Notes: a model not told the origin generated them from the letters alone. A DNA stretch of 64,000 bases from Gammaproteobacteria bacterium (GCA_030429175.1 JAUIDD010000003.1:88527-152526); one strand, 5' to 3'. Counted from the first letter of the stretch, positions 1 to 8,818 are shown. Numbers and translations are program-made.

Positions 1-87
1 ACTTGATTTACGTTTACCTTTATCATCACAGTAATCAAAATTCTTAGTAAAGTTAGCGCGGAGTTGTTGTAAGGTTTCTTCTTTCAT
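1..87 (-). CDS. Partial hypothetical protein, N-terminal 29 codons
   Basis: An ATG at 87-85 on the minus strand opens a frame that runs without a stop to the window edge. It encodes a charged N-terminus (MKEETLQQLRANF, then several Lys, Arg and Asp residues). The upstream sequence has only a weak AGGG-type ribosome site. Too little is visible to assign a family. The rest of the gene lies outside the window, and the next gene (192-770) is on the same strand just upstream. Confidence 0.5.
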   Translation of the reverse strand, partial: MKEETLQQLRANFTKNFDYCDDKGKRKSS

Positions 88-191
88 TATAGATACCCTG
101 TTATTATGTTTTTAACTATCAAACCATATACAAAGAACCTTAAAATAACATTAAGAAATAACATTTTTTGAAAGAATGGTCATTTCGTACA

Positions 192-770
192 CTAGCCAAC
201 TGCGACTTGGCTACCTCTTTGAGAATCAGAGACATCACCAGTAAGTAATGACTGATAGTGATCGTAAATAGGTGTAAAAAATTCACGCTGAGCAATTAAC
301 TTTTGCTCAAGAGAGCCTTCATACATATCTTTTTGCTCATCCGAACCATATTTAGCAACAAGTTTGTTACATTCATAAAGTTTGTTAGCAATATCGTTAT
401 TTAATTTATCACAAGCAACTGACATATACTGAATGGCCTGGATCATGCCTTTAGATGCTTTTTGAGCACAGTGTATTAGTTGGCCATTTTCGATTTCGTA
501 TTTATTTAAATAGTCTTTTAAGAACTTAGCAAATTCAGCCATACCTGAATAGGCATAGTAGCTTGTTGGTAGCTTCACACTGTTTTCGATGTCATGCACG
601 ATTTGCCAGGCTATTTGATAGAGCTTAAGATCACTATCAAAAATAGAAGGGTCTTTCAGATTTAGTTCAGCCAATTTCTTACGACGATCAACCTGGTTCA
701 GGTGACGACGCAGCATAAAGCGGTAGTCGCTGATAGCTTTGGCAATTGTTTCTATAAAAATCTGTGACAT
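192..770 (-). CDS. Hypothetical alpha-helical protein, 192 aa
   Basis: The predicted protein is mostly helical and charged, with no signal peptide, membrane segment or motif I recognise. It starts MSQIFIETIAKAISDY and has a central stretch of Tyr, Lys and Glu typical of a soluble helical bundle. A GGAGG sequence lies about 14 bases before the ATG, which is long for a ribosome site. It is flanked upstream by the 103-bp inverted repeat at 924-1026. Composition and length would suit a small lineage-specific protein. No function can be assigned. Confidence 0.6.
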   Translation of the reverse strand: MSQIFIETIAKAISDYRFMLRRHLNQVDRRKKLAELNLKDPSIFDSDLKLYQIAWQIVHDIENSVKLPTSYYAYSGMAEFAKFLKDYLNKYEIENGQLIHCAQKASKGMIQAIQYMSVACDKLNNDIANKLYECNKLVAKYGSDEQKDMYEGSLEQKLIAQREFFTPIYDHYQSLLTGDVSDSQRGSQVAVG

Positions 771-923
771 AATATGTTACTTGTCCTCCGTGCTCCGCCT
801 TCTTAGTTTGGGTTAATAGCATAATTAATATGCAATTTATTCTCGGTATGTGGGTCAGTATACGTCAAAAACCTTAAGGAAATCTTAAAAAAGCGCCGTT
901 TTGTACAGTTAATAACCTGCCCT

Positions 924-1026
924 AATTGGTGTCAGATTTGCTGTTTCTTTTTTTATTGTTTTTAATCAGAGAGTTAACACTAAAAAAAAACAATTAAAAA
1001 AAGAAACAGCAAATCTGACACCAATT
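924..1026. repeat. 103-bp hairpin element with perfect 32-bp arms
   Basis: The left arm 924-955 and right arm 995-1026 are perfect reverse complements over 32 bp, starting AATTGGTGTCAGATTTGC. Pairing resumes for about 8 more bases after a one-base slip. The 39-bp centre is AT-rich. Nothing in it is coding. It sits between the minus-strand gene at 192-770 and the plus-strand L,D-transpeptidase. It could be a MITE-like or REP-like element. The arms end in runs of T and A, so it may also stop transcription in either direction. Confidence 0.8.
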
Positions 1027-1083
1027 GGAGGTTTTGATCTATAATTTTCTTTATATGAAATGAGGACCATCAAGGAAACCATG

Positions 1084-1764
1084 ATGAAAAAATCAATAAG
1101 TTACTTATGCACTATAACTGCTTGTTTAAGCATCAGCCTTTCTAGTTTCGCTGACTTTTATGGTGCTGAACTTTGCCAAGCCGAAGGCTTTAAATGCGTA
1201 AAAGTCAAAAAAGGTAAAACCTGGGACAGTCTATTTCCAAATCTACGTGAGCGTGAAATTGTTAGGCGCCTAAACCGCACCAACATGCCACTATATCTAC
1301 GTAATTGGGTAATTGTGCCTGAAAATCTCAAAAGAATCACGCACATGGATATTGCCCCTTTTAAATTGAATATCGATACTAACGGTAAACGCATAATCAT
1401 TGTCGACCTTGGGCTACATGCCTTTGGCGCTTATGATGAAAATGGTGAACTAATACATTGGGGGCCCATTTCAGGTGGTAAAGGCCTTTGTGATGACGGC
1501 TCTGATTGCGGTACAGTCTTGGGTGAGTTCACTATCACACGCAAAGACAATGAAGAGTGTATTTCCGGCACCTTTCCCAAAGATACCAAAGGCGGTGCAC
1601 CAATGCCTTATTGCATGTTTTTCCATCGCGGTTTTGCCATGCATGGCTCGACCTTACCCGGTCACCATGCCAGCCACGGCTGCGTGCGCATGTTCTACGG
1701 TGATGCAAAGTGGCTCAATCGACACTTCGCAAAAGTCGGCACCAAAGTCATCGTCACTCAATAA
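1084..1764 (+). CDS. Secreted L,D-transpeptidase (YkuD/ErfK family)
   Basis: Enzymes of this family form or exchange 3-3 peptidoglycan cross-links in the periplasm using a catalytic cysteine. The C-terminal domain shows the catalytic pattern: an MHGS histidine motif followed by SHGCVRM, which holds the nucleophilic Cys and the conserved Arg. The N-terminus is a signal peptide (MKKSISYL, then a hydrophobic stretch ending in SFA). It is followed by a LysM-like segment with GKTWDSLFP and a NWVIVP ending. I place the start at the ATG at 1084, or the adjacent ATG at 1081, because AAGGA at 1072-1076 fits these and not the upstream ATG at 1060. About 226 aa. Legionella EnhA-type proteins share this domain. 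The gene converges with, and overlaps by 7 bp, the big ankyrin gene. Confidence 0.88.
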   Translation: MKKSISYLCTITACLSISLSSFADFYGAELCQAEGFKCVKVKKGKTWDSLFPNLREREIVRRLNRTNMPLYLRNWVIVPENLKRITHMDIAPFKLNIDTNGKRIIIVDLGLHAFGAYDENGELIHWGPISGGKGLCDDGSDCGTVLGEFTITRKDNEECISGTFPKDTKGGAPMPYCMFFHRGFAMHGSTLPGHHASHGCVRMFYGDAKWLNRHFAKVGTKVIVTQ

Positions 1765-4700
1765 AGGTGAAAACTATCAACTTTTAGGTGCCTGGCACCT
1801 GGAGTAGTGATGGCAGCAAAATTTTTAGCGGCTTTATCGATTAAGATTTGCTTTTTGTTTTTAGTGACGATACTAATTAATGAATCACTTTCTGCGATAG
1901 TATCAATTAGCGTTTCAACCACCGACGCCTGCACCCTAATCAACATTGAAAATACCAATAAAGATGGCGTATGTGCAATTACTTTAGAAAGCGCAAGCAC
2001 GATAACATCATCAACACCGATAAATGAACTATCTTTAAGGCTTAAAGTTACCAAAGGATTGCGCTTGCAAATAGCTTGTAACTTACGTGTATCATCTTCA
2101 GTAAAGCTATACTGAAGCACATTAAGATGCATAATGTGTTCAGCACGCATCAATGCATCAAGATAGCCAGAAGTGCGACCCAAGTTTTTCAATTCGACAC
2201 AGTTAAGAGAAGACGCTTGAGAGCGCAACACGTATCGCATCCAATGTGCTGTAGACGACAATTCATATGTATCATGCTTATATTCGAAATAAACTTCACT
2301 CGCATGCACTGCATCAGAAACAAATGCACACAAATATATTTTTTTGAGAATTTGTTCAGCGCAACCTGAAGGGAATTCAGTCCTATAATCTGGAGCTCCA
2401 TAAACATCCTTAAACTGACTCCTCACAGTGTTCCAAAACACATCCTCAGATATCACCTTGCCAGGCTGCTCAACCAGTATGCTTAATTTCGGCATTAGGG
2501 CCATCATAAACTGTTTTTGATAGTACAAACTCAGTCGTGATAAGGCTAAATTTTCATCTACTGCCAAAGTATTTAACCAAAACTCATGTCGGCTTTTGTG
2601 TGTATCAATATGCGCTAACAGCTGTACCTGTGAAAGTGATATATTATTTAAGCGAATATCTAATACAACTTTTGTTTCTTTAAACACTGCGTCTAATTCA
2701 CTCAGTAACTTTAACGCAAAGTGATCAGACATCCCATTTAGAGTGATACCTTTTAATGATCTAAGCTGTAGTACCATAGAAAGATCCATTCCCTCAAGAT
2801 CACCAACTAACTCAATATGCCTTATATCATTTGCCTTATAATAAAGTAGAGATGCTACTTGCTCATTCCAGCTATCAATCTTTAAGTACTTCACTGAATA
2901 ATTTTCTCTTATTAACTGTAAATGATGCTCGAGCGTCACATCTGTCAATTCATCAAGCAGAGACGTTGTATATAATTCGCAGCTATTTTGAATAATCCCC
3001 TGTTCACAAGCGCGTATACATGCAGGCTTTTTAGTCCAGAAGCTCATATCCGTACCCTGTGTGTAATCCCACATGAAGTTAACAACGTCATCATTGCCAA
3101 TAAGCTTTTGCAATGTTGATTTATCTATTTTTATAATTTGATCATCAGAAATATCATATAAAAAATTAGGCGCTTTTTCCAAAAGAAATGCTTCCAAATC
3201 ATAATAACTTATTAGAAATTCAATGATAGATATCACATCATCCCATTCAGGTACAACTTCCTTAATCAGGTCTAATACGCTGTGCACATCAGAGCGCCAA
3301 AAACTTGCTTTAGCTATTAATACATTTGCCTTAAATGTTGCAAGTATGAGTAAAACGGCTTGTTTATTTTTTTGTAAAATAGCACATGCCAAGGGTGTGC
3401 AGTAAGTGCCCCCTCTCCCCATCTTAACTAGGATATTTACAAAAAATTTACCGCGACCTAGCGCCACCTTAAACATAGCCAAGTCATCTTTTCTTTGTAG
3501 CATGGCATCTAATAATGGCTCTTTAACTACTTTAATAAAATAATTTCTTAACACACCATGATCTGACCTATTCGGATCAAGACCTTGTGACATTAAAAAT
3601 TCAAGCATCTCTATTGACCCAAATTTCACTACCTCTAACATCAAACTATCCTGGCTGAAGCTTAATGTAATATCATTAAAATCATAGCCCCATTCTGCTA
3701 ATTTCTTGGCATACTCAACTAAATCATTTCTAATGCAGTATTTCATTGGGCAAGTGTTTTCTTCATCTTGGGCAACTAAAGAAACTTCATACTGATGCAA
3801 CAAACGCATCAGGGATAGCGATCTTTTTTGCACAGCAGCCAGCATAAAATAATCATTCCTAGGCCCTGTTGAAGCATGTATTTTATGCGCATCATTTTCC
3901 AGCAAGGCAGTAATAGTACTCGTACCTTCGCCGTCAAAGCGTTCAATCTCCTGCAATAACAATTGACCACCATCTTCATCAATTTTACATTGTGTTGACA
4001 ATTCATCACTTATAAAATTCTGTGCAATATGCGCTTTATCAAATGAAAACACTGTCTGATAAAAAAGCTGTTTTATTAATAATGCATTACTTGCTAAAAC
4101 TGTCGCGCCATCCAGCAGTGTAACCTGTTTTGCTGGTGCTTTAGTTAAGTCAAAAGTTAAATCTTTAATATACACTTTTTTGACATCTACTAAATCATCA
4201 TTAGTGTATACAGACAATTTTTTAACACCCATATCAACTAAATAAAAAACCGTTGACTCATGTTCAATATCTCCAAAAACAGTTTCTGTTCGTGCAATTT
4301 CTTTAATAGCAGCAGCTCGCAGTATGTCTTGTGATACACCTATCTCTTCACTCAATTCTCGCAAGGCTGCCGCCTCTAATGAAGCATCACATGTCTCGGC
4401 ATTTCCTCCAGGAAAACAATAAAAATCACAAACGTTATCTCCAAACTGTGGCCTACCCAATACTACGTAACGATTATCTCGGCGATCTATCCCTGTCAGT
4501 ATCGCAACGACCCTAAACTTTTCATAGTCAATATCATCATTATCCTTACTTGAGTCACTATTTTCTTCACTCACACCTTCATTCAAATTTGCATGCTCTA
4601 CAGATAATGGCTTTAATGCTGCAACGATTTGCTCGGCTTCTGGCGTCCCAGATAAACTTAAAGCACTATCTAATGGGCGCGTACCAAATTGATCAGCGAG

Positions 4701-6443
4701 GTTAGGATCTGCACCATGATCGAGCAAATATTTCACTACTTCAACATGTCTATTTTCAACTGCAAAATGTAATGCTGTTTTACCACTATTAGGGGATCGC
4801 GAAACAAACTGTCCCAAAACCATTATTCTAATTTTAAGTTGATTATTAATATCAGCACCAGCCTTTAGAAGATAGGCAACAACGTCTGTTAGGCCATGCT
4901 GTGCTGCTGACATCAATAAAGTTTTGTTATATTTTGATTGATAAAAAGGCGCAGAGATTTCAGTCATTAAAAATTCAAGCAGGGGCTTATTTGGTTGACT
5001 CATCTCACTACCTAATGCAGTTGAAAAAAGTACATATGCACTGTTAAATAAATCTAATCCGTGGTCGACTAATACGGCAAGCTTTTCTCGTGTCAAATTG
5101 TTTTGTGATGCTAAAATACTATTCTCGAATAGCATATCTTCTCTAACTCGAATAGGGTATTGAATCAGTGGCTCCTCCGGATGAACACAATTAACTTGCA
5201 GTAGATATTTTAATAAAGCTGCATCATATGCGACATTATTCGCAATTTCTTTAATACCTTTATAATGCATATAATTTCGAAATGCTTTATAGCCTATCTG
5301 CTCGATAACCAGATCCATACATGCGAAAAAGGAACACCGATCCTCAGCAGTGTTAAGATAAGGTATATCCCTTTTAGATGTGTATAAAAACAATAACCTT
5401 CTAAATAAATTATGAAAATTATTCTGAGATTGTATATGCAAAAACCCAGGCTGCTTTAATAAAAATAAAAGTTCTTTAATTGAAAAATTAAATATCTTTT
5501 CTTCCAACATAGGATGCAGATCGGTAGAATGATCAAAATTATCGTCTTTACCTAACTGATTCAGCCGTATATCTATGAACGGGCAACAATTAATATCTCC
5601 TAAATAAAGCTCACCAATAATTTTCGCTTCAACTGTTTCATCACAGGGCATCAAACTTGAAAACATCACCCCAAGCAAATTCAGTAATTCTGGATGAGAT
5701 ATTTTTGCATAATGATAAAGCTTGCAAACCAACGGATTGCGCGCTCCACCCAATTGACGCAATAACCAAATAAATTGAAAAGTCACGCCCGGCAGCGCGT
5801 GTCGTCCAAAAAATATTTCATCGTTATGGTGAGTTGTCCATGTCTCTGTCTCACCCACGCCATTTGTAATGACATATTCTTTTTTGAGATCACCACGATA
5901 CTTAACTTTAAAAACAGCATCACCAAAGGTAACTTCTTGAATGGTGCCACTATATTCATTTAGATGATTACTCACATACAATCGATCTAATTCACCACTA
6001 TTTGATGTATGAGTAAGCATCTGAGCAATATCAATCGTTAACACATGAGAAACGTCAGATAAAAAATCCGGCGTGCCATTGCCCTTACCAACACCAAGCG
6101 TAAAAAAAATAGCTTCATTATTTCCTGCATAAACGCCCGAGTGTTGAGCCACATCAAGCTCACCATTTGCAGCAAGTAAAAATTGTGGCGACATTTTTTG
6201 TGCGCTTTTTATCTTATCTAAATAATTAGTAGCATGCTGCAAAGTGTAATTTTTTAACAAAACATCAGCAATGACTTTTTCAGCTTCTGTTAAAATACCT
6301 AAATGGCTTAATACGTTTCGGTAATTTTGATAAGAAAGTACTTCTATGTCTAAATGAGCGTCACCCGTTTCACTAATGATGTGAAAACGATTTTTATAGC
6401 GTTTTTTGAGAAAATTATTAAATAATCTTTGTTGATTGATCAT
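1758..6443 (-). CDS. Giant ankyrin-repeat / Nudix-domain protein, candidate effector
   Basis: About 1561 aa with mixed architecture. Residues about 500-595 hold ankyrin repeats (TLLMSAAQHGLTDVVAYLL, then GKTALHFAVENRHVEVVKYLL). Residues about 640-760 form a Nudix hydrolase fold. Its box reads GGNAETCDASLEAAALREL followed by SEEIGV: the RE..EE..G core is present, but the box is one residue longer than the consensus and has Asp where the upstream Glu is expected. Residues about 860-1060 look like degenerate ankyrin repeats, and about 1220-1550 have LRR-like spacing. I place the start at the ATG at 6443, because GGGGAG lies 6 bases upstream of it; an ATG nine codons earlier has no such site. No signal peptide. 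It is divergent from the bZIP-like gene (115 bp between starts). Ankyrin giants of this kind are usually secreted effectors in Legionellales, but delivery is inference. Confidence 0.8.
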   Translation of the reverse strand: MINQQRLFNNFLKKRYKNRFHIISETGDAHLDIEVLSYQNYRNVLSHLGILTEAEKVIADVLLKNYTLQHATNYLDKIKSAQKMSPQFLLAANGELDVAQHSGVYAGNNEAIFFTLGVGKGNGTPDFLSDVSHVLTIDIAQMLTHTSNSGELDRLYVSNHLNEYSGTIQEVTFGDAVFKVKYRGDLKKEYVITNGVGETETWTTHHNDEIFFGRHALPGVTFQFIWLLRQLGGARNPLVCKLYHYAKISHPELLNLLGVMFSSLMPCDETVEAKIIGELYLGDINCCPFIDIRLNQLGKDDNFDHSTDLHPMLEEKIFNFSIKELLFLLKQPGFLHIQSQNNFHNLFRRLLFLYTSKRDIPYLNTAEDRCSFFACMDLVIEQIGYKAFRNYMHYKGIKEIANNVAYDAALLKYLLQVNCVHPEEPLIQYPIRVREDMLFENSILASQNNLTREKLAVLVDHGLDLFNSAYVLFSTALGSEMSQPNKPLLEFLMTEISAPFYQSKYNKTLLMSAAQHGLTDVVAYLLKAGADINNQLKIRIMVLGQFVSRSPNSGKTALHFAVENRHVEVVKYLLDHGADPNLADQFGTRPLDSALSLSGTPEAEQIVAALKPLSVEHANLNEGVSEENSDSSKDNDDIDYEKFRVVAILTGIDRRDNRYVVLGRPQFGDNVCDFYCFPGGNAETCDASLEAAALRELSEEIGVSQDILRAAAIKEIARTETVFGDIEHESTVFYLVDMGVKKLSVYTNDDLVDVKKVYIKDLTFDLTKAPAKQVTLLDGATVLASNALLIKQLFYQTVFSFDKAHIAQNFISDELSTQCKIDEDGGQLLLQEIERFDGEGTSTITALLENDAHKIHASTGPRNDYFMLAAVQKRSLSLMRLLHQYEVSLVAQDEENTCPMKYCIRNDLVEYAKKLAEWGYDFNDITLSFSQDSLMLEVVKFGSIEMLEFLMSQGLDPNRSDHGVLRNYFIKVVKEPLLDAMLQRKDDLAMFKVALGRGKFFVNILVKMGRGGTYCTPLACAILQKNKQAVLLILATFKANVLIAKASFWRSDVHSVLDLIKEVVPEWDDVISIIEFLISYYDLEAFLLEKAPNFLYDISDDQIIKIDKSTLQKLIGNDDVVNFMWDYTQGTDMSFWTKKPACIRACEQGIIQNSCELYTTSLLDELTDVTLEHHLQLIRENYSVKYLKIDSWNEQVASLLYYKANDIRHIELVGDLEGMDLSMVLQLRSLKGITLNGMSDHFALKLLSELDAVFKETKVVLDIRLNNISLSQVQLLAHIDTHKSRHEFWLNTLAVDENLALSRLSLYYQKQFMMALMPKLSILVEQPGKVISEDVFWNTVRSQFKDVYGAPDYRTEFPSGCAEQILKKIYLCAFVSDAVHASEVYFEYKHDTYELSSTAHWMRYVLRSQASSLNCVELKNLGRTSGYLDALMRAEHIMHLNVLQYSFTEDDTRKLQAICKRNPLVTLSLKDSSFIGVDDVIVLALSKVIAHTPSLLVFSMLIRVQASVVETLIDTIAESDSLISIVTKNKKQILIDKAAKNFAAITTPGARHLKVDSFHLY
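1786..1800. repeat. 15-bp palindrome AGGTGCCTGGCACCT
   Basis: A perfect 7-bp inverted repeat around one T. It lies just after the stop of the L,D-transpeptidase and inside the last codons of the convergent ankyrin/Nudix gene, where it encodes part of the C-terminal tail. The GGTGCC-N-GGCACC core resembles short REP-like palindromes of other proteobacteria, but no second copy is visible here. Confidence 0.6.
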
Positions 6444-6558
6444 TGTGTACTCCCCAATAATTTTATGCAAGTATAACTGATCACCCCTATATATAGATTA
6501 GCTGATTGATAAAAATAATGATAGAATCGGGCTTAACAAAAAAGAAGGAGATCATACC

Positions 6559-7170
6559 ATGCGTAAGAGCCAAAGAAAGAAACCCGCAAAAAATTACACC
6601 GAAGAAACATTATCAAATGATACACATGCGCTTACCACTAAAATAAAAAGCCGCAAACATAAAGCAAAAGCTTCCCAAGAAAATCAATTAAAGCCCTCGC
6701 CTACCCTGCACGGCCTCACAACTACTGAACTACAAACTCCTGACTTTAAAACACTCAAGGAACGCATGCTTGAGCTTGGCTTAAACAAGCAGCAAATTAT
6801 TGAGGTTAAAGCAATACGCAGAAGAAACAAAAATCGCCTAAGCGCCAGAACTTGCGCCAATAAAAAAAGAGAAAAAGAGACTACACTTATCAAACAAGTA
6901 GCAAATCTGAGAAAAAAAAATCATAAGCTTCGATCTCAACTATCAGCAACACAACAAGAACTTACTGAATTAAAAGCACAGCTAGAAACCAAAGCACAAG
7001 AGGATAGCCTTGCTATTAAAGTTGAAGAAGAGCAAGCCATCTTAAGAAGCATGGGCCTTACAAATAATAGCCCCTTTACCCTATTTGAATTCAACCCAAA
7101 AGAATTTGATGAAATGGCACAGCTACTAACCAAAGAAGCTCAAATTCCACAAAAAGGTAACCCCAAATAG
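6559..7170 (+). CDS. bZIP-like DNA-binding protein, candidate nucleomodulin
   Basis: 203 aa. Residues 85-142 match a eukaryotic bZIP domain. The basic region is RRRNKNRLSARTCANKKR, with Asn92 in the place of the invariant bZIP Asn, Ala96 and Cys99. Leucines follow at 110, 117, 124 and 138 (Thr at 131). Leu110 is exactly 18 residues after Asn92, the same spacing as in GCN4 and NRF2. The 'a' positions are Val114, Asn121, Leu128, Leu135 and Leu142; Asn121 is the classic buried Asn. One deviation: the Arg eight residues after the invariant Asn is Ala100. The N-terminus has basic clusters (KSQRKKPAK, KIKSRKHKAK) that could be nuclear localisation signals. AAGGAG lies 8 bases before the ATG. ubiA follows after 39 bp on the same strand. 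A bacterial coiled-coil protein with chance basic residues is the alternative, but the register argues against it. Confidence 0.8.
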   Translation: MRKSQRKKPAKNYTEETLSNDTHALTTKIKSRKHKAKASQENQLKPSPTLHGLTTTELQTPDFKTLKERMLELGLNKQQIIEVKAIRRRNKNRLSARTCANKKREKETTLIKQVANLRKKNHKLRSQLSATQQELTELKAQLETKAQEDSLAIKVEEEQAILRSMGLTNNSPFTLFEFNPKEFDEMAQLLTKEAQIPQKGNPK

Positions 7171-7209
7171 GCTTTCGTAGTTATGTAAAACTATGCAATA
7201 ATACGCGTC

Positions 7210-8073
7210 ATGTTGAGTAGAGTCCAACAACTTAAATCTTATGCGTACTTGATGCGCTTAGACAAACCTATCGGTATTTTTTTACTGCTATGGCCAACCA
7301 TGTGGGCTTTGCTGATCGCATCACATGGCCACCCACCGCTATATATTCTAATAGTCTTTACCCTTGGTGTGATATTAATGCGCTCAGCTGGCTGTGTAAT
7401 TAACGATATTGCCGATCGTAATTTTGATGGCCACGTCACGCGTACCCAAACGCGCCCACTTGTCACAGGTGAGGCTTCACTTAAACAAGCGCTCACTTTG
7501 TTTTTCGGACTATGTGCTATTGCCTTCGGCCTTGTACTAACACTAAATCGACTCACTGTATTACTAGCAATACCTGGCGTTTTATTAGCATCAAGCTATC
7601 CCTTTACGAAACGCATCACTGATGCACCACAGTTGATACTCGGCATCGCATTTTCATGGAGCATTCCAATGGCTTTTGCTGCTATAAATAATACCGTGCC
7701 AGTCATTGCCTGGTTATTGATGCTTGCTAATATTTTATGGACGACCGCTTATGATACTGAATATGCAATGGTCGATCGTGAAGACGATCTGAAAATTGGC
7801 ATTCGCTCAACTGCCATTTTATTTGGTAAAGCTGATAAAGTTATTATTGGCTGCTTACAAGTAGCAACATTATTCTTTTTACTTATGGTCGGCCAATATT
7901 GTCAGCTCGATGACTGGTATTACTTAGGCTTAGGTATTAGCAGCATGCTCATTCTCTATCAGCAGCATCTCATTCGTGATCGCAAACCACCTGCTTGCTT
8001 TAAAGCATTTCTTAATAATCATTGGGTTGGCTTGATCATAACAACTGGCATATTACTAGCATATTTAACTTAA
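7210..8073 (+). CDS. ubiA: 4-hydroxybenzoate polyprenyltransferase UbiA
   Basis: An integral membrane enzyme that attaches the polyprenyl tail to 4-hydroxybenzoate, the second committed step of ubiquinone synthesis. The 287-aa protein has the two Asp-rich substrate motifs of the family: NDIADRNFDGHVTRTQTRPL near residue 65 and DTEYAMVDREDDLKIG near residue 180. About eight hydrophobic segments are visible. Length matches bacterial UbiA. It lies 39 bp after the bZIP-like gene on the same strand, but the two are functionally unrelated. Other ubiquinone genes (ubiE, ubiJ, ubiB, ubiK) lie elsewhere in this window. Confidence 0.95.
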   Translation: MLSRVQQLKSYAYLMRLDKPIGIFLLLWPTMWALLIASHGHPPLYILIVFTLGVILMRSAGCVINDIADRNFDGHVTRTQTRPLVTGEASLKQALTLFFGLCAIAFGLVLTLNRLTVLLAIPGVLLASSYPFTKRITDAPQLILGIAFSWSIPMAFAAINNTVPVIAWLLMLANILWTTAYDTEYAMVDREDDLKIGIRSTAILFGKADKVIIGCLQVATLFFLLMVGQYCQLDDWYYLGLGISSMLILYQQHLIRDRKPPACFKAFLNNHWVGLIITTGILLAYLT

Positions 8074-8211
8074 GCTTAGTTTAATCTTATGCTCTCAATG
8101 GACTCACATAAACAAATCATCAAAAGCACTTATTTTCTAGAGCATTTTTTTATTGTCCATAAAACCAGCGAAAACGTTACCTATCAACATCAAAAAAAAG
8201 ACAAATAAGCG

Positions 8212-8241
8212 TTGCACAAACATGAATCAACTGGGTATGAT
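8212..8241 (+). promoter_or_regulatory. Sigma-70-type promoter for a putative small RNA
   Basis: TTGCAC at 8212-8217 and TATGAT at 8236-8241 are separated by 18 bp, close to the consensus. No good ORF follows directly, but a structured segment ending in an intrinsic terminator does. Start of transcription would be near 8248. Confidence 0.5.
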
Positions 8242-8247
8242 AGCCTT

Positions 8248-8402
8248 ACTCAATGACTAAGAGTAAAACATAAAACACATTTACTCTAGACAGAATTTGA
8301 AGGAGTACAAAATCAGCCAGGGCCGGCACACATTGAAACGTAATTATTATGCATCACTATCATCCTCCTTATACGTTTTAAATTCCCGGCTCTGACTTTT
8401 TT
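8248..8402 (+). ncRNA. Putative small structured RNA with intrinsic terminator
   Basis: The stretch following the promoter has nested stems. TTACTC pairs with GAGTAA near the start. AGGGCCGG at 8319-8326 pairs with CCGGCTCT at 8386-8393. Inside it, AAACGTA (8336-8342) pairs with TACGTTT (8372-8378). Six Ts follow at 8397-8402. An AAGGAG at 8300-8305 is matched by CCTCCTT in the loop, so a ribosome-site-like sequence could be sequestered. I do not recognise a known RNA family. It could instead be the leader of a short ORF downstream. Confidence 0.45.
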
Positions 8403-8485
8403 AACTGACAATGAAGATGATGGTGTTGGTATCCATAGCACCCACCCCACCAGCACTATCATCACCTAATAAACGGAGTAGTACT

Positions 8486-8608
8486 ATGCTAATTAACGGA
8501 ATACAAAGCAACATCATAAAAACCAAAGTACATCACCCTATGACCATCAATATATTTAGTTGGATTAAAGATCGATGGTTAAAAAAATTAATTCCTAAAT
8601 ATCTATGA
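8486..8608 (+). CDS. Possible 40-aa basic peptide
   Basis: An ATG at 8486 with GGAG seven bases upstream (8475-8478) opens a 40-codon frame starting MLINGIQSNIIKTKVHH. It ends in an amphipathic basic stretch with two Trp residues (WIKDRWLKKLIPKYL). It follows the putative small RNA by about 80 bp. It has no recognisable relatives. A chance frame in non-coding DNA is quite possible. Confidence 0.25.
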   Translation: MLINGIQSNIIKTKVHHPMTINIFSWIKDRWLKKLIPKYL

Positions 8609-8663
8609 AAACAATACACGCCATTATCACTGGCAAGATACAAGGCATATTTTTTTAGAGAAA

Positions 8664-8708
8664 GCACCCGCCGTCAAGCAGACTCCCTTGGCATTGGCGG
8701 TTGGGTGC
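8664..8708. other. Strong 14-bp hairpin in non-coding DNA
   Basis: GCACCC at 8664-8669 pairs with GGGTGC at 8703-8708. After a one-base bulge, GCCGTCAA (8670-8677) pairs with TTGGCGGT (8694-8701), with two G-U pairs. The GC-rich hairpin stands out in an AT-rich gap between ubiA and the ATPase gene and lies in no ORF. No clear T-run follows on either strand, so it looks more like part of a structured RNA than a terminator. Confidence 0.5.
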
Positions 8709-8818
8709 GTAATGTCACAAGACGATCCTTTGGAGAAAATTGCTCTGAGATCCGTGTATTCCTAAAATATTAATGACATTTAACCGGCATAGTATGCTGA
8801 CCAAATAATAATTAAATA

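Noticed and set aside
8411..8485. Extended start for the 40-aa peptide
   Set aside because: The upstream part is Pro/Ser-rich and overlaps the end of the putative small RNA; no ribosome site precedes the ATG at 8411.
8640..8770. 6S RNA in the gap before the ATPase gene
   Set aside because: A CTCTGAGATCC sequence recalls the start of 6S RNA, but the following bases do not form the long paired arms and no matching 3' end is present.
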